Below are positions 53,315 to 62,307 of a stretch of 64,000 bases of DNA, in pieces. Position numbers and translations under genes: made by a program. Each line of letters starts with the position of its first letter. Within the stretch, counting starts at the first letter, position 1. This stretch comes from Maribacter polysaccharolyticus (GTDB lineage: Bacteria > Bacteroidota > Bacteroidia > Flavobacteriales > Flavobacteriaceae). The notes under the pieces are model-generated. The model saw only the letters and a list, made by a program, of their open reading frames with translations, searched no databases and had not been told where the DNA came from. The DNA lies in the NCBI RefSeq assembly GCF_028882255.1, contig NZ_JARBUY010000004.1:134228-198227 (forward strand), given 5' to 3'.

Positions 53315-54844
53315 ATGAGCACCAAGAAAGCGACATCGGCCTTAATATCAGTATTTCATAAGGACGGACTTGAACCTATCGTAAAAAAATTCAATGAACT
53401 CGGCATCACCATATATTCTACTGGGGGAACCGAGAAATTCATCAAAGACCTAGGCATAGACGTTGTACCGGTTGAAGAGGTAACCAGCTATCCTTCGATC
53501 CTAGGGGGCAGGGTAAAAACCTTGCATCCAAAAGTCTTTGGGGGAATTTTGAACAGACAGGACAACGAAAGCGATCTGGCACAATTGGAAGAATTTGAAA
53601 TTCCACAATTGGACATTGTCATCGTAGACCTATACCCATTTGAAAAAACAGTGGCCAGTGGGGCTTCCGAACAGGAAATTATCGAAAAAATAGATATAGG
53701 TGGCATTTCGTTGATACGGGCGGCCGCAAAAAATTACAAAGATGTCCTTTGTGTGTCTTCCATGGAAGATTACGCCGAAGTGCTGGAATTGATAACCCAA
53801 GGCAATGGATCGACCACCCTTGAAGATCGCAGACGCTTTGCCACAAAATCATTCAACATTTCTTCCCATTACGATTCAGCGATATTCAATTATTTCAATG
53901 CCGACCACCAAGAGGCTGCATTAAAGATCAGTGAAACACAGGGGAAAGTTTTACGCTATGGCGAAAACCCACACCAAAAAGGGTTTTTCTTCGGTGATTT
54001 TGACGCCATGTTCTCAAAACTCCATGGCAAGGAACTCTCGTACAACAACCTACTCGATGTTGATGCCGCAGTGAACCTAATGGGCGAATTTAAAAACGAC
54101 GGCCCCACCTTTGCCATTTTAAAACACAATAATGCCTGTGGTCTGGCCATGAGGGACACCCTTCATCAGGCCTACTTGGATGCTTTGGCCGGCGATCCCG
54201 TTTCTGCATTCGGTGGCGTTCTGATCAGTAATAAGGAAATTGACAAGGCAACTGCCGAGGAAATCCACAAACTTTTCTGTGAAGTGGTCATCGCCCCGAG
54301 TTATGCCGATGACGCCTTGGAAATTTTGAAAGGCAAAAAAAACAGGATCATCCTGATCCAAAATGAGGTTGAAATGCCCGACATGCTCGTCAGGACATGT
54401 TTGAACGGCGTATTATTACAAGAAAAGGACCACAAGACGGATGCCGTTGCCGATTTAACCGAAGTTACCGTAAAAACCCCTACAGACCGTGAGGTAGAAG
54501 ACCTTATTTTCGCCTCTAAGTTATGTAAACATACCAAATCGAATACCATCGTCCTTGCTAAGAACAAACAACTATGCGCAAGTGGTACCGGACAAACTTC
54601 CCGCGTAGATGCCCTGAACCAGGCGATACACAAGGCAAAGTCGTTCAATTTTGATTTAAACGGGGCCGTGATGGCGAGTGATGCCTTCTTCCCTTTCCCC
54701 GATTGTGTCGAAATTGCGCATAAAAGTGGGATTACGAGCGTTATACAGCCGGGAGGGTCGATCAAGGACCAACTGAGCATCGATTATTGCAATGAAAATA
54801 ATATTGCCATGGTAATGACAGGCACACGTCATTTTAAGCATTAA
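53315..54844 (+). CDS. purH: PurH, bifunctional AICAR transformylase / IMP cyclohydrolase
   Basis: A 509-residue enzyme catalysing the last two steps of purine synthesis. The N-terminal IMP cyclohydrolase domain (about 1-190) has the MGS-like start ALISVFHKDGL and GGRVKTLHPKVFGG. The C-terminal AICARFT domain carries RYGENPHQ, the catalytic KHNNACG segment and AFGGV. The open frame begins at a GTG 11 codons earlier, rejected on promoter position. It is followed closely by mreB, which seems to have its own -7 element. Confidence 0.97.
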   Translation: MSTKKATSALISVFHKDGLEPIVKKFNELGITIYSTGGTEKFIKDLGIDVVPVEEVTSYPSILGGRVKTLHPKVFGGILNRQDNESDLAQLEEFEIPQLDIVIVDLYPFEKTVASGASEQEIIEKIDIGGISLIRAAAKNYKDVLCVSSMEDYAEVLELITQGNGSTTLEDRRRFATKSFNISSHYDSAIFNYFNADHQEAALKISETQGKVLRYGENPHQKGFFFGDFDAMFSKLHGKELSYNNLLDVDAAVNLMGEFKNDGPTFAILKHNNACGLAMRDTLHQAYLDALAGDPVSAFGGVLISNKEIDKATAEEIHKLFCEVVIAPSYADDALEILKGKKNRIILIQNEVEMPDMLVRTCLNGVLLQEKDHKTDAVADLTEVTVKTPTDREVEDLIFASKLCKHTKSNTIVLAKNKQLCASGTGQTSRVDALNQAIHKAKSFNFDLNGAVMASDAFFPFPDCVEIAHKSGITSVIQPGGSIKDQLSIDYCNENNIAMVMTGTRHFKH

Positions 54845-54850
54845 TTTCAC

Positions 54851-54858
54851 TACTTTTG
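54851..54858 (+). promoter_or_regulatory. mreB: -7 element before mreB
   Basis: TACTTTTG matches TAnnTTTG and lies 39 bases before the mreB ATG, right after the purH stop. No TTG was found at the right distance upstream, so activity is uncertain. It would allow mreBCD-pbp2-rodA transcription apart from purH. Confidence 0.45.
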
Positions 54859-54897
54859 TCGATGAAATGCACCATTAACCCGAACAAATAACAAAAA

Positions 54898-55926
54898 ATG
54901 GGATTTTTTGATTTCTTAACCGAGGAAATTGCCATTGACTTAGGTACGGCAAACACCCTTATCATTCATGCGGACAAAGTCGTTGTAGACAGTCCGTCAA
55001 TCGTTGCCAGGGATCGTATTTCGGGCAAAATCATCGCTGTAGGTAAGGAAGCCAACATGATGCAAGGGAAAACCCACGAGAACATAAAAACCATTAGACC
55101 GTTGAAAGACGGGGTTATTGCAGATTTCGATGCCTCGGAAAAGATGATCAATATGTTCATCAAGAATATTCCCGCATTAAAGAAAAAATGGTTCCCTCCT
55201 GCCTTGCGGATGGTCATTTGCATACCATCGGGCATTACGGAAGTTGAAATGCGGGCGGTTAAGGAATCGGCGGAACGTGTCAATGGCAAGGAAGTGTATT
55301 TGATTCACGAGCCCATGGCCGCTGCCATTGGTATCGGTTTGGACATCATGCAGCCGAAAGGGAACATGATCGTTGATATAGGTGGGGGTACCACCGAAAT
55401 CGCCGTTATCGCCCTTGGGGGTATCGTTTGCGACAAATCGGTTAAAATTGCGGGAGATGTATTCACCAATGACATCATCTATTACATGCGTACGCAGCAT
55501 AACCTTTATGTAGGGGAAAGCACTGCGGAAGCCATAAAGATCGAAATAGGTTCGGCTACCGAGGACCTTCAAACCCCACCTGACGAAAAATCGGTTCAAG
55601 GGCGTGATTTACTTACGGGTAAACCCAAGCAAGTACAGATATCGTATAGGGAAATTGCCAAAGCCTTGGACAAGTCCATTTTAAGGGTCGAGGATGCCGT
55701 GATGGAAACCTTATCACAAACCCCTCCGGAATTGGCCGCCGATATTTACAACACCGGAATTTACCTTGCTGGTGGTGGATCCATGCTTCGGGGGTTAGAC
55801 CGAAGACTTTCACAAAAAACGGATCTCCCCGTATATATTGCCGAAGACCCATTACGTGCTGTAGTTAGGGGTACGGGTATAGCGTTAAAAAACCTAGAGC
55901 GTTACAAAAGTATTTTAATCAAATAG
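54898..55926 (+). CDS. mreB: MreB, actin-like rod-shape protein
   Basis: A 342-residue bacterial actin. The phosphate-1 motif IAIDLGTANTLI, the connect-1 and phosphate-2 VDIGGGTTEIAVIALGG segments, and the adenosine motif LAGGGSMLRGLD are present. It forms filaments at the membrane and guides elongasome peptidoglycan synthesis. It is the first gene of the mreB-C-D-pbp2-rodA group. An 87-base gap separates it from mreC. Confidence 0.98.
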   Translation: MGFFDFLTEEIAIDLGTANTLIIHADKVVVDSPSIVARDRISGKIIAVGKEANMMQGKTHENIKTIRPLKDGVIADFDASEKMINMFIKNIPALKKKWFPPALRMVICIPSGITEVEMRAVKESAERVNGKEVYLIHEPMAAAIGIGLDIMQPKGNMIVDIGGGTTEIAVIALGGIVCDKSVKIAGDVFTNDIIYYMRTQHNLYVGESTAEAIKIEIGSATEDLQTPPDEKSVQGRDLLTGKPKQVQISYREIAKALDKSILRVEDAVMETLSQTPPELAADIYNTGIYLAGGGSMLRGLDRRLSQKTDLPVYIAEDPLRAVVRGTGIALKNLERYKSILIK

Positions 55927-56013
55927 GACCTCTCGGCACCCAAGTTGCTTTATACCGGTTTGGTTCCAAGGGTTTCAGGATATTTCGACGAGCATACAAA
56001 ACAAAGAAAGTGA

Positions 56014-56829
56014 ATGCAGCAGATCATCAAATTCATAATACGATATAAGATTTTTCTTCTTTATATCTTATTGATGATCATTGCCTTTGCTTTTACGGTA
56101 CGATCTCATTCTTACCACCAGTCCCGATTCTTCAATTCTTCCCATTGGATTTCGGGGAACATCTATGGTACGTTCCAGGGCATCGACACCTATTTTGATT
56201 TGGATGACGAAAATGAAAGATTGCTTCGCGAAAACCAAATTTTACGCAGCAAACTATATAACCAAGCACCGATTCCCAATATCACCATAGACACTGCGGA
56301 TTTAAAGTACTCCATTATTTCGGGCCAGGTAATCAAAAACAGCTATGCGGGCAGTAGAAATTACATCACCATAAATCGGGGAAAAAGGGACAGTATAAAA
56401 CAAGACATGGGGGTTATTACCGATTTGGGCATTCTGGGCATCGTGGAAAACACCTCCCGAAAATTCGCCACGGTTCAAAGCATTCTCAATACAAAATCGA
56501 ACATCAATGCCAAATTGAAGAACACCAATCATTTCGGTTCATTGATTTGGGATACCGAAAACTACAACACCGTCCAATTGATAGATATTCCCCGTTTGGT
56601 ACCTTTGAACATTGGCGATACCATTGTCACGGGGGCCATGAGCAGTATTTTTCCCGAGAACATCCCCATTGGCACCATTAAAAAGTACGACCTGGATACC
56701 TCCAAGAGTTTTTATCGTATAGATGTGGGGCTGTTCAACGATATGACCAATATCAAGAATGTCTACATCATCAATAATCTAGACCGAAAGGAAATCCAGG
56801 AGCTGGAAGAAAGAACCGAGAATGAATAG
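56014..56829 (+). CDS. mreC: MreC, rod-shape-determining protein
   Basis: The 271-residue protein has an N-terminal membrane helix (about 9-30), a coiled coil near 70-95 (DDENERLLRENQILRSKLYN) and the paired beta-barrel part of MreC (ITINRGKRDSIKQDMGVITD). It links cytoplasmic MreB to PBP2 and RodA. The 3' end overlaps the mreD start by 8 bases, a sign of coupled translation. Confidence 0.95.
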   Translation: MQQIIKFIIRYKIFLLYILLMIIAFAFTVRSHSYHQSRFFNSSHWISGNIYGTFQGIDTYFDLDDENERLLRENQILRSKLYNQAPIPNITIDTADLKYSIISGQVIKNSYAGSRNYITINRGKRDSIKQDMGVITDLGILGIVENTSRKFATVQSILNTKSNINAKLKNTNHFGSLIWDTENYNTVQLIDIPRLVPLNIGDTIVTGAMSSIFPENIPIGTIKKYDLDTSKSFYRIDVGLFNDMTNIKNVYIINNLDRKEIQELEERTENE

Positions 56830-57328
56830 AGGTATTTTCTTAAATATCGTCCGCTTTGTTTTACTGGTTCTGGTACAGATACTGGTTTTCAACCGACTTA
56901 ACTTTTTTGGGTATATCAACCCCATGGTATATATCATGTTTCTTTACTGGTATCCCATAAAGCAGAACAGGGCGTTGTTCATAGGGGTATGCTTCCTATT
57001 GGGGCTCTCGATCGACTTATTCTCCGATACCATGGCCATGCACACGGCGGCGACCACTACGATCGCCTACTTCAGATCCACGGTAATGCGTTTTGTTTTC
57101 GGTATCAATTACGAATTCCAAAGTTTTAAATTAAGTAATACCACTAGGGTACAACAATTTACATTTTTAGCGTTATTGATATTGGTACACCACATGGTTT
57201 TCTTTTCATTGGAAATTTTCAGTTTTTCCAATGTCATGTTAATTGTTAAAAAAGTGTTGTCCTTTGGTGCTGCCTCCTTAATTTTGTGTTTATTGTTCAT
57301 ATCATTGTTCAGTAGCAACAAAGCTTAA
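56822..57328 (+). CDS. mreD: MreD, rod-shape-determining membrane protein
   Basis: A 168-residue integral membrane protein with about five hydrophobic helices. Its place between mreC and the PBP2 gene, together with NPMVYIMFLYWYPI and LGLSIDLFSDTMAMHTAATT, identifies it. MreD is part of the elongasome and tunes MreC activity. A 114-base spacer before the PBP2 gene has no clear feature. Confidence 0.92.
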   Translation: MNRGIFLNIVRFVLLVLVQILVFNRLNFFGYINPMVYIMFLYWYPIKQNRALFIGVCFLLGLSIDLFSDTMAMHTAATTTIAYFRSTVMRFVFGINYEFQSFKLSNTTRVQQFTFLALLILVHHMVFFSLEIFSFSNVMLIVKKVLSFGAASLILCLLFISLFSSNKA

Positions 57329-57442
57329 GGCACTTTTTGATAAATATCGTTCTTAACGCTACGAAACAAGGATGTTCGGTGCATTTAAATAGTTGTTGAA
57401 TTTTAAACGGATTAAGTTCCTAAAGCCTAATCACCATCTTCT

Positions 57443-59311
57443 ATGAAGAAGATTCTTTTATCATCTATAATCCTGATTATCGGAATAGTTTTTATCGCCA
57501 GGTTATCTTACCTACAGATATTCAGTTTTTCCGCCGATCAGGTCTTGGAAGATCCCGCCATAAAAGCTATCTATGATTATCCCGAAAGGGGATATATCTA
57601 CGACCGAAATGGCAAATTATTGGTGGGGAACGACCCTGCTTATGATGTCATGGTCATCCCCCGGGAGGTCAAGCCGTTGGATACCTTGCAATTCTGTGAG
57701 CTCATCGGTCTCGAGAAGGAAGACTTTGTGAAAAAACTCAAGAGGGCCAGAATATATTCCCCGCGTTTACCTTCGGTTTTGGTGCCACAACTTTCAAAGG
57801 AAGACTATGCAAAACTTCAAGAAAAAATGCGCCATTTTGAAGGTTTCTACATCCAAAAAAGATCTTTGCGTTACTACGATACGAAAAGTGCCGCCAACGT
57901 CCTTGGATACATCAGCGAGGTCAATGAACGGGATTTGGAACAAAACCCATATTACGTTCAGGGCGAACTTAAGGGAAGAACCGGTGTAGAAAAAACCTAT
58001 GAAGACATATTAAGGGGTAAAAAAGGGGTTCAGTATATTCAAAAAGATAGGTTCAATAGGGATATCGGCCCCTACAAAGAGGGGGAATTGGATACCCCTC
58101 CGGAACAAGGAAAGGAAATCAGCATTACCATAGATAAGGATCTTCAGGAATACGGGGAATTGCTTATGCACGGCAAACGCGGTGGCATTGTTGCCCTTGA
58201 GCCCGCAACCGGCGAAATATTATCCATGATATCAGGCCCTACCTACGACCCTTCCCTTTTGGTAGGCCGTAAAAGGTCAAGGAACTACACAAAACTTTAT
58301 AACGATTCGATTGCCAATCCCACGTGGGACCGGGCACTCTTGGCAGAACCTTCGCCAGGTTCCCCCTTTAAAATCTTGAATGCATTGGTCGCCTTACAAG
58401 AAGGGGTCATCATCCCTGAAACCAAAATAACATGCTATCATGGTTTTTATGTCGGCAATACCAAACGAGGTTGCCACTGTGGTGGTGGGATCCGCGATCT
58501 TAATTCAGGTATTTACAAGTCCTGCAATGCATATTTTGCAGGGACCTTCAGGAAAATATTCGACAAATTCGAGACTGCCGATGAGGCGATGGACGTATGG
58601 GAAAAACACATGAGGAGTTTTGGTCTTGGCGGTTATCTGGGTTCTGACCTTCATACCGGAAGACCGGGAAGAATACCCTCAAAAGAGTATTACGACAAAT
58701 GGTATGGCGACAACCGTTGGAGCTCCTCATATATCATTTCAAATTCCATTGGACAAGGGGAGGTAGCGGTAACGCCCATCCAATTGGCGAACATGACTGC
58801 GGCCATAGCCAATCGAGGCCATTATTTTACGCCCCATATCATAAAAAAAATCGATGGGGAGGATATTACCATTCCTGAATTTACCGATTTAAAACAAACT
58901 ACGATAGACCGAAAATATTTTGAACCCATTATCAAAGGCATGGCCGATGTTTATCATAAAGGTACTGCACGATGGGTTCAAATCCCGGATATTGAAATCG
59001 CTGGTAAAACAGGTACCGTAGAAAACTATACCATTATCGATGGCGTGAAAACCCAGTTGACCGACCATTCCCTATTTGTGGCCTTCGCCCCAGTAAACAA
59101 CCCTAAAATAGCCATTGCCGTTTATATCGAAAACGGATATTACGGATCACGTTATGCCGGACATATCGCATCCTTGATGATAGAAAAATACCTTAAAGGC
59201 GAGATTACCAGAAAGGATCTTGAAAAAAGAATGCTGGAAAAAACCCTGGAACACGAATACGCAAAACCGTATAGTGGTGAAGAGTTCAAGATAAACGAAT
59301 ATGTTTGGTAA
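57443..59311 (+). CDS. mrdA: Penicillin-binding protein 2 (elongasome transpeptidase)
   Basis: A 622-residue class B PBP with an N-terminal membrane anchor (about 4-24), a PBP dimer/pedestal domain and the C-terminal transpeptidase. The active-site motifs are S307-P-F-K310 (SxxK), SCN in KSCNAYF and K522-T-G-T. It crosslinks peptidoglycan during rod elongation in partnership with RodA. The 3' end overlaps rodA by 11 bases. It belongs to the MreB-linked PBP2 type rather than FtsI by context and by the DPAYDVMVIPREV segment. Confidence 0.96.
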   Translation: MKKILLSSIILIIGIVFIARLSYLQIFSFSADQVLEDPAIKAIYDYPERGYIYDRNGKLLVGNDPAYDVMVIPREVKPLDTLQFCELIGLEKEDFVKKLKRARIYSPRLPSVLVPQLSKEDYAKLQEKMRHFEGFYIQKRSLRYYDTKSAANVLGYISEVNERDLEQNPYYVQGELKGRTGVEKTYEDILRGKKGVQYIQKDRFNRDIGPYKEGELDTPPEQGKEISITIDKDLQEYGELLMHGKRGGIVALEPATGEILSMISGPTYDPSLLVGRKRSRNYTKLYNDSIANPTWDRALLAEPSPGSPFKILNALVALQEGVIIPETKITCYHGFYVGNTKRGCHCGGGIRDLNSGIYKSCNAYFAGTFRKIFDKFETADEAMDVWEKHMRSFGLGGYLGSDLHTGRPGRIPSKEYYDKWYGDNRWSSSYIISNSIGQGEVAVTPIQLANMTAAIANRGHYFTPHIIKKIDGEDITIPEFTDLKQTTIDRKYFEPIIKGMADVYHKGTARWVQIPDIEIAGKTGTVENYTIIDGVKTQLTDHSLFVAFAPVNNPKIAIAVYIENGYYGSRYAGHIASLMIEKYLKGEITRKDLEKRMLEKTLEHEYAKPYSGEEFKINEYVW

Positions 59312-60584
59312 AAATATAGCAAAGCGTATCGATTGGTTATCCATATCCATCTATTTGGCCCTTGTGACCATTGGCTGGGTCAATATTTACTCTACCACCT
59401 TTACAGAGACTGATGCGTCGATTTTCAATTTCGCAACCTTGGCCGGCAAGCAATTGTTCTTTATTGGGGTAAGCTTGGCAACCATCATTGTGATCATAGG
59501 ATTAGAGGCCAACTTTTATGAAAGGTTTTCCAGCCTGATGTATGTCATAGCCCTACTGTTGTTATTGGGTCTTTTTGTTTTCGGAAAGACCATATCCGGG
59601 GCCACTTCTTGGTATAATCTGGGGTTTTTCAACCTTCAACCCTCCGAATTCGCCAAAGTGGCGACCGCACTGGCATTGGCCAAGTATTTAAGCGATATAC
59701 AAACGGATATAAAAAGGCGAAAAGACCAGTTTTATGCGTTAGGGATCATTCTATTGCCCGCCTTATTGATCATCCCACAACCCGATCCCGGGAGCGCCCT
59801 GGTATTCTTTGCTTTGATATTCGTGATTTTTAGGGAAGGACTTCCGTTATATTATTTGGCTATCGGCCTTCTCGCGATTTCAGTGTTCATAACGACTTTG
59901 ATGTTCGGTACCATTTGGATCGTCATATTCATTGGGTTGTTTTTGGTGATTTTTTTCCTTACCAAAAAGAAAACATTCAAAGTCCCGGTTTTCCCCTTGA
60001 TCGGTGTAATAGTGGTCACCATTTTATTTTCACTATCGGTGAATTTCGTGTTCAACAAGGTTTTTGAACAAAGGCATAGGGATCGTTTTGGCCTTTGGCT
60101 GCGCTTGGAAAAGGACCCCACAAAACTGGAACAGATCCGGAAGAGCGTTGGGTACAATACCTATCAATCGGAGAAGGCCATTGAGTCTGGCGGTTTTTTC
60201 GGAAAAGGTTTTTTGGAAGGTACCCGTACCAAAGGGGATTTTGTACCTGAACAACACACCGATTTCATTTTTACCACTGTAGGGGAAGAATGGGGTTTTA
60301 TGGGCACGGCAACGGTCATCCTGCTCTTTACATGCCTATTCCTTCGGTTGGTCTATTTGGCCGAAAGGCAAAAAAACCCATTTTCACGAATGTACGGGTA
60401 TGGGGTCATATCCATCTTATTGATCCATTATTTTATCAATATAGGGATGGTCATCGGTATATTACCCACTATCGGTATACCGTTACCGTTTTTTAGTTAT
60501 GGCGGTTCGGGTTTGCTCTTTTTTACCATCTTGTTGTTTATATTCTTAAAGCTCGATTCGAACCGGTTAAAGGAAGGCATCTAA
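59301..60584 (+). CDS. rodA: RodA, SEDS-family peptidoglycan glycosyltransferase
   Basis: A 427-residue SEDS protein with about ten membrane helices. Landmarks are LQPSEFAKVATALALAKYL, QPDPGSALVFFAL and HTDFIFTTVGEEWGFMG, which include catalytic and lipid II-binding residues. It polymerises glycan strands with PBP2 in the elongasome. It overlaps the PBP2 gene by 11 bases at its start and the facing nuclease gene by 4 bases at its end. Confidence 0.96.
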   Translation: MFGKNIAKRIDWLSISIYLALVTIGWVNIYSTTFTETDASIFNFATLAGKQLFFIGVSLATIIVIIGLEANFYERFSSLMYVIALLLLLGLFVFGKTISGATSWYNLGFFNLQPSEFAKVATALALAKYLSDIQTDIKRRKDQFYALGIILLPALLIIPQPDPGSALVFFALIFVIFREGLPLYYLAIGLLAISVFITTLMFGTIWIVIFIGLFLVIFFLTKKKTFKVPVFPLIGVIVVTILFSLSVNFVFNKVFEQRHRDRFGLWLRLEKDPTKLEQIRKSVGYNTYQSEKAIESGGFFGKGFLEGTRTKGDFVPEQHTDFIFTTVGEEWGFMGTATVILLFTCLFLRLVYLAERQKNPFSRMYGYGVISILLIHYFINIGMVIGILPTIGIPLPFFSYGGSGLLFFTILLFIFLKLDSNRLKEGI

Positions 60585-61393
60585 AATTTCCATCCGGAAA
60601 CTGTTGTAGTACTTTCCAGCTTTGCTTCGATCCCATCAGGTAATTTTTCAAAAAAATCCAATCCGGTCATCCGCTCCACTTCATCGACAGGGACCAGGAA
60701 TGCCTGCAATGTTTTGGAACTTTCACTACTGGGCATTAAAAAAGCGAGTACCTCAAGGTCATCCATATCCCCTTTGGCAATAATTTTATAATAGTACTTA
60801 GGAACGTCCACATCTTCCTCCCCTATTTCCTCAAGGCCTTCTTCGAGTACACCTCCCGTAACCACAAAAACCTCCCCATACCGTTTGGCCCATCTCCTTA
60901 CCTGCATTTCCAACCTATTCCAGATACCGGCATTAAAATCGCGGTCTTGTGGACTTATATTACTGGTATAAAACGTCTCCTTATAAGCATATTCCGAAAA
61001 TCGCCGATCCCCGGCCGGACATAAATGGCCCCGATCATAGCCAGATCCTTTATAATTGCGCCAATCTGCCGATTTGGTCTTTACCTTAGGGTCCTCGATA
61101 AAATATGGCCGTTTACGGTCCTCATACGTTAGGTGTTCCTTTTTAAGCATATAAGCCACCCATTCGGCCTGTTCAAAGGGCTCGTTATAGGACAGTATGA
61201 AATGGTCATGGGCCGCAATGGCCCCTGTGGTGGAACTGGGCAAAAGAAAAGAGGGGATACTGGTCTTTTGTCCGTCATCGAGTGCTACCGAATAGGTGTC
61301 GGGAGTATAAAAATTTTCAAACAACCAAAAACCAATGATACACAATACCATTAAAATGGCATAAAGGGTTTTGTTTTTCCTAGCGCGATCCAT
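60581..61393 (-). CDS. Membrane-anchored DNA/RNA non-specific endonuclease (NucA/EndA family)
   Basis: A 270-residue protein with a basic start, one membrane helix or uncleaved signal at about 9-27, and a beta-beta-alpha metal nuclease domain. The signature D120-R-G-H123 includes the catalytic His, and NISPQDRDFNAGIWNRLE holds the metal-binding Asn. The domain is on the outer side of the inner membrane. Such enzymes degrade extracellular DNA or RNA for nutrition or uptake; no competence gene is beside it. It converges with rodA with a 4-base overlap. Confidence 0.92.
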   Translation of the reverse strand: MDRARKNKTLYAILMVLCIIGFWLFENFYTPDTYSVALDDGQKTSIPSFLLPSSTTGAIAAHDHFILSYNEPFEQAEWVAYMLKKEHLTYEDRKRPYFIEDPKVKTKSADWRNYKGSGYDRGHLCPAGDRRFSEYAYKETFYTSNISPQDRDFNAGIWNRLEMQVRRWAKRYGEVFVVTGGVLEEGLEEIGEEDVDVPKYYYKIIAKGDMDDLEVLAFLMPSSESSKTLQAFLVPVDEVERMTGLDFFEKLPDGIEAKLESTTTVSGWKF

Positions 61394-61531
61394 CTGGCAA
61401 ATTTAGTTTAAATTCGTAAAGTCCCAACCCCCAAAACGATTCCAGGGGTTTTGAAAATGGGACGCAAAGGTATCCCTGGTGAAGCCCCTGATTTACCCTA
61501 CGAAAAGAACAAGGACAGAAAAAACATTACT

Positions 61532-61993
61532 ATGATCACTTGGAAAAATGTCATCGATTTTACATTAAACGGCAATCCGGCACCGGACCAAAGGGTAGCG
61601 AAAACAGAAAATGAATGGCGCGAGATCTTAAGTCCGGAACAATTCAGGATTACCCGTAAAAAAGGAACCGAAGCCCCCCATTCGGGAGACTTATGTACTA
61701 TTCACGAAGCAGGAAAATACAATTGTGTATGTTGCGGGTCCCCATTATTCGATTCCACGATAAAATTCGAATCGGGTACCGGCTGGCCCAGTTTTACCCA
61801 ACCGGTAAAAAACAATGCCATCAAATACAAAAAAGACAGCAGTTTTGGAATGATCCGGGTAGAGGTCATGTGCAATAGCTGTGATGCCCATTTGGGCCAT
61901 GTTTTTCCTGACGGCCCTGAACCCAGTGGCTTACGGTACTGTATAAATTCCATGTCGATGGTTTTGGAACCTTCGAAAGGGGATATACATTAG
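61532..61993 (+). CDS. msrB: MsrB, peptide-methionine-(R)-S-oxide reductase
   Basis: The 153-residue enzyme reduces methionine-R-sulfoxide in proteins. Zinc ligands sit in CVCCGSP and CNSCDAHLGHVF, the substrate motif GTGWPSF is present, and the catalytic Cys lies in RYCINS. The frame is open 27 codons further upstream, but ATG 61532 (MITWKNVIDF) is the better start. No signal peptide, so cytoplasmic. Confidence 0.94.
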   Translation: MITWKNVIDFTLNGNPAPDQRVAKTENEWREILSPEQFRITRKKGTEAPHSGDLCTIHEAGKYNCVCCGSPLFDSTIKFESGTGWPSFTQPVKNNAIKYKKDSSFGMIRVEVMCNSCDAHLGHVFPDGPEPSGLRYCINSMSMVLEPSKGDIH

Positions 61994-62266
61994 TTTTCAT
62001 CCGAAGACAACAAATCGGATCCACTACTTTTTGAGGTGGTCGTTTTTACCATCCCCCTCCCATTCGCTTGGTCGTACCCGAACCACCCTTAAAATTGAGC
62101 CATTGGGGACAACTGCATTCGATCACACCCAAAAAACGGTTTCTTTTGTACCCCACCCATACATTATCGGAAATCCTCAGCCATTCTTAAAATTAATCAG
62201 GATATCAATAAAAATAATTCCGATAATTATTAAATGTCCAAAAGTGGTGTTTCCCCAACAAAAAGT
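61994..62266. other. Non-coding spacer upstream of the sugar symporter
   Basis: The gap from msrB to the symporter is 314 bases. Apart from the -7 element listed next, no operator copy, RNA gene or strong hairpin was found. A plus-strand 84-codon frame at 62031-62285 overlaps the promoter and has no family signs. No clear terminator follows msrB. Confidence 0.45.
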
Positions 62267-62274
62267 TATCTTTG
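62267..62274 (+). promoter_or_regulatory. -7 element of the sugar symporter promoter
   Basis: TATCTTTG fits TAnnTTTG. The -33 element is poor (TGG in place of TTG, 19 bases upstream). The expected transcription start near 62281 lies after the earlier possible start at 62272 and before the ATG at 62308, which supports the latter. Confidence 0.6.
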
Positions 62275-62307
62275 GTTTCATGTAAAAAATGTAAACCAAT
62301 CAAAACC

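Noticed and set aside
62031..62285. Plus-strand 84-codon frame upstream of the sugar symporter
   Set aside because: It runs over the predicted symporter promoter, has no recognisable family, and its composition resembles non-coding DNA.
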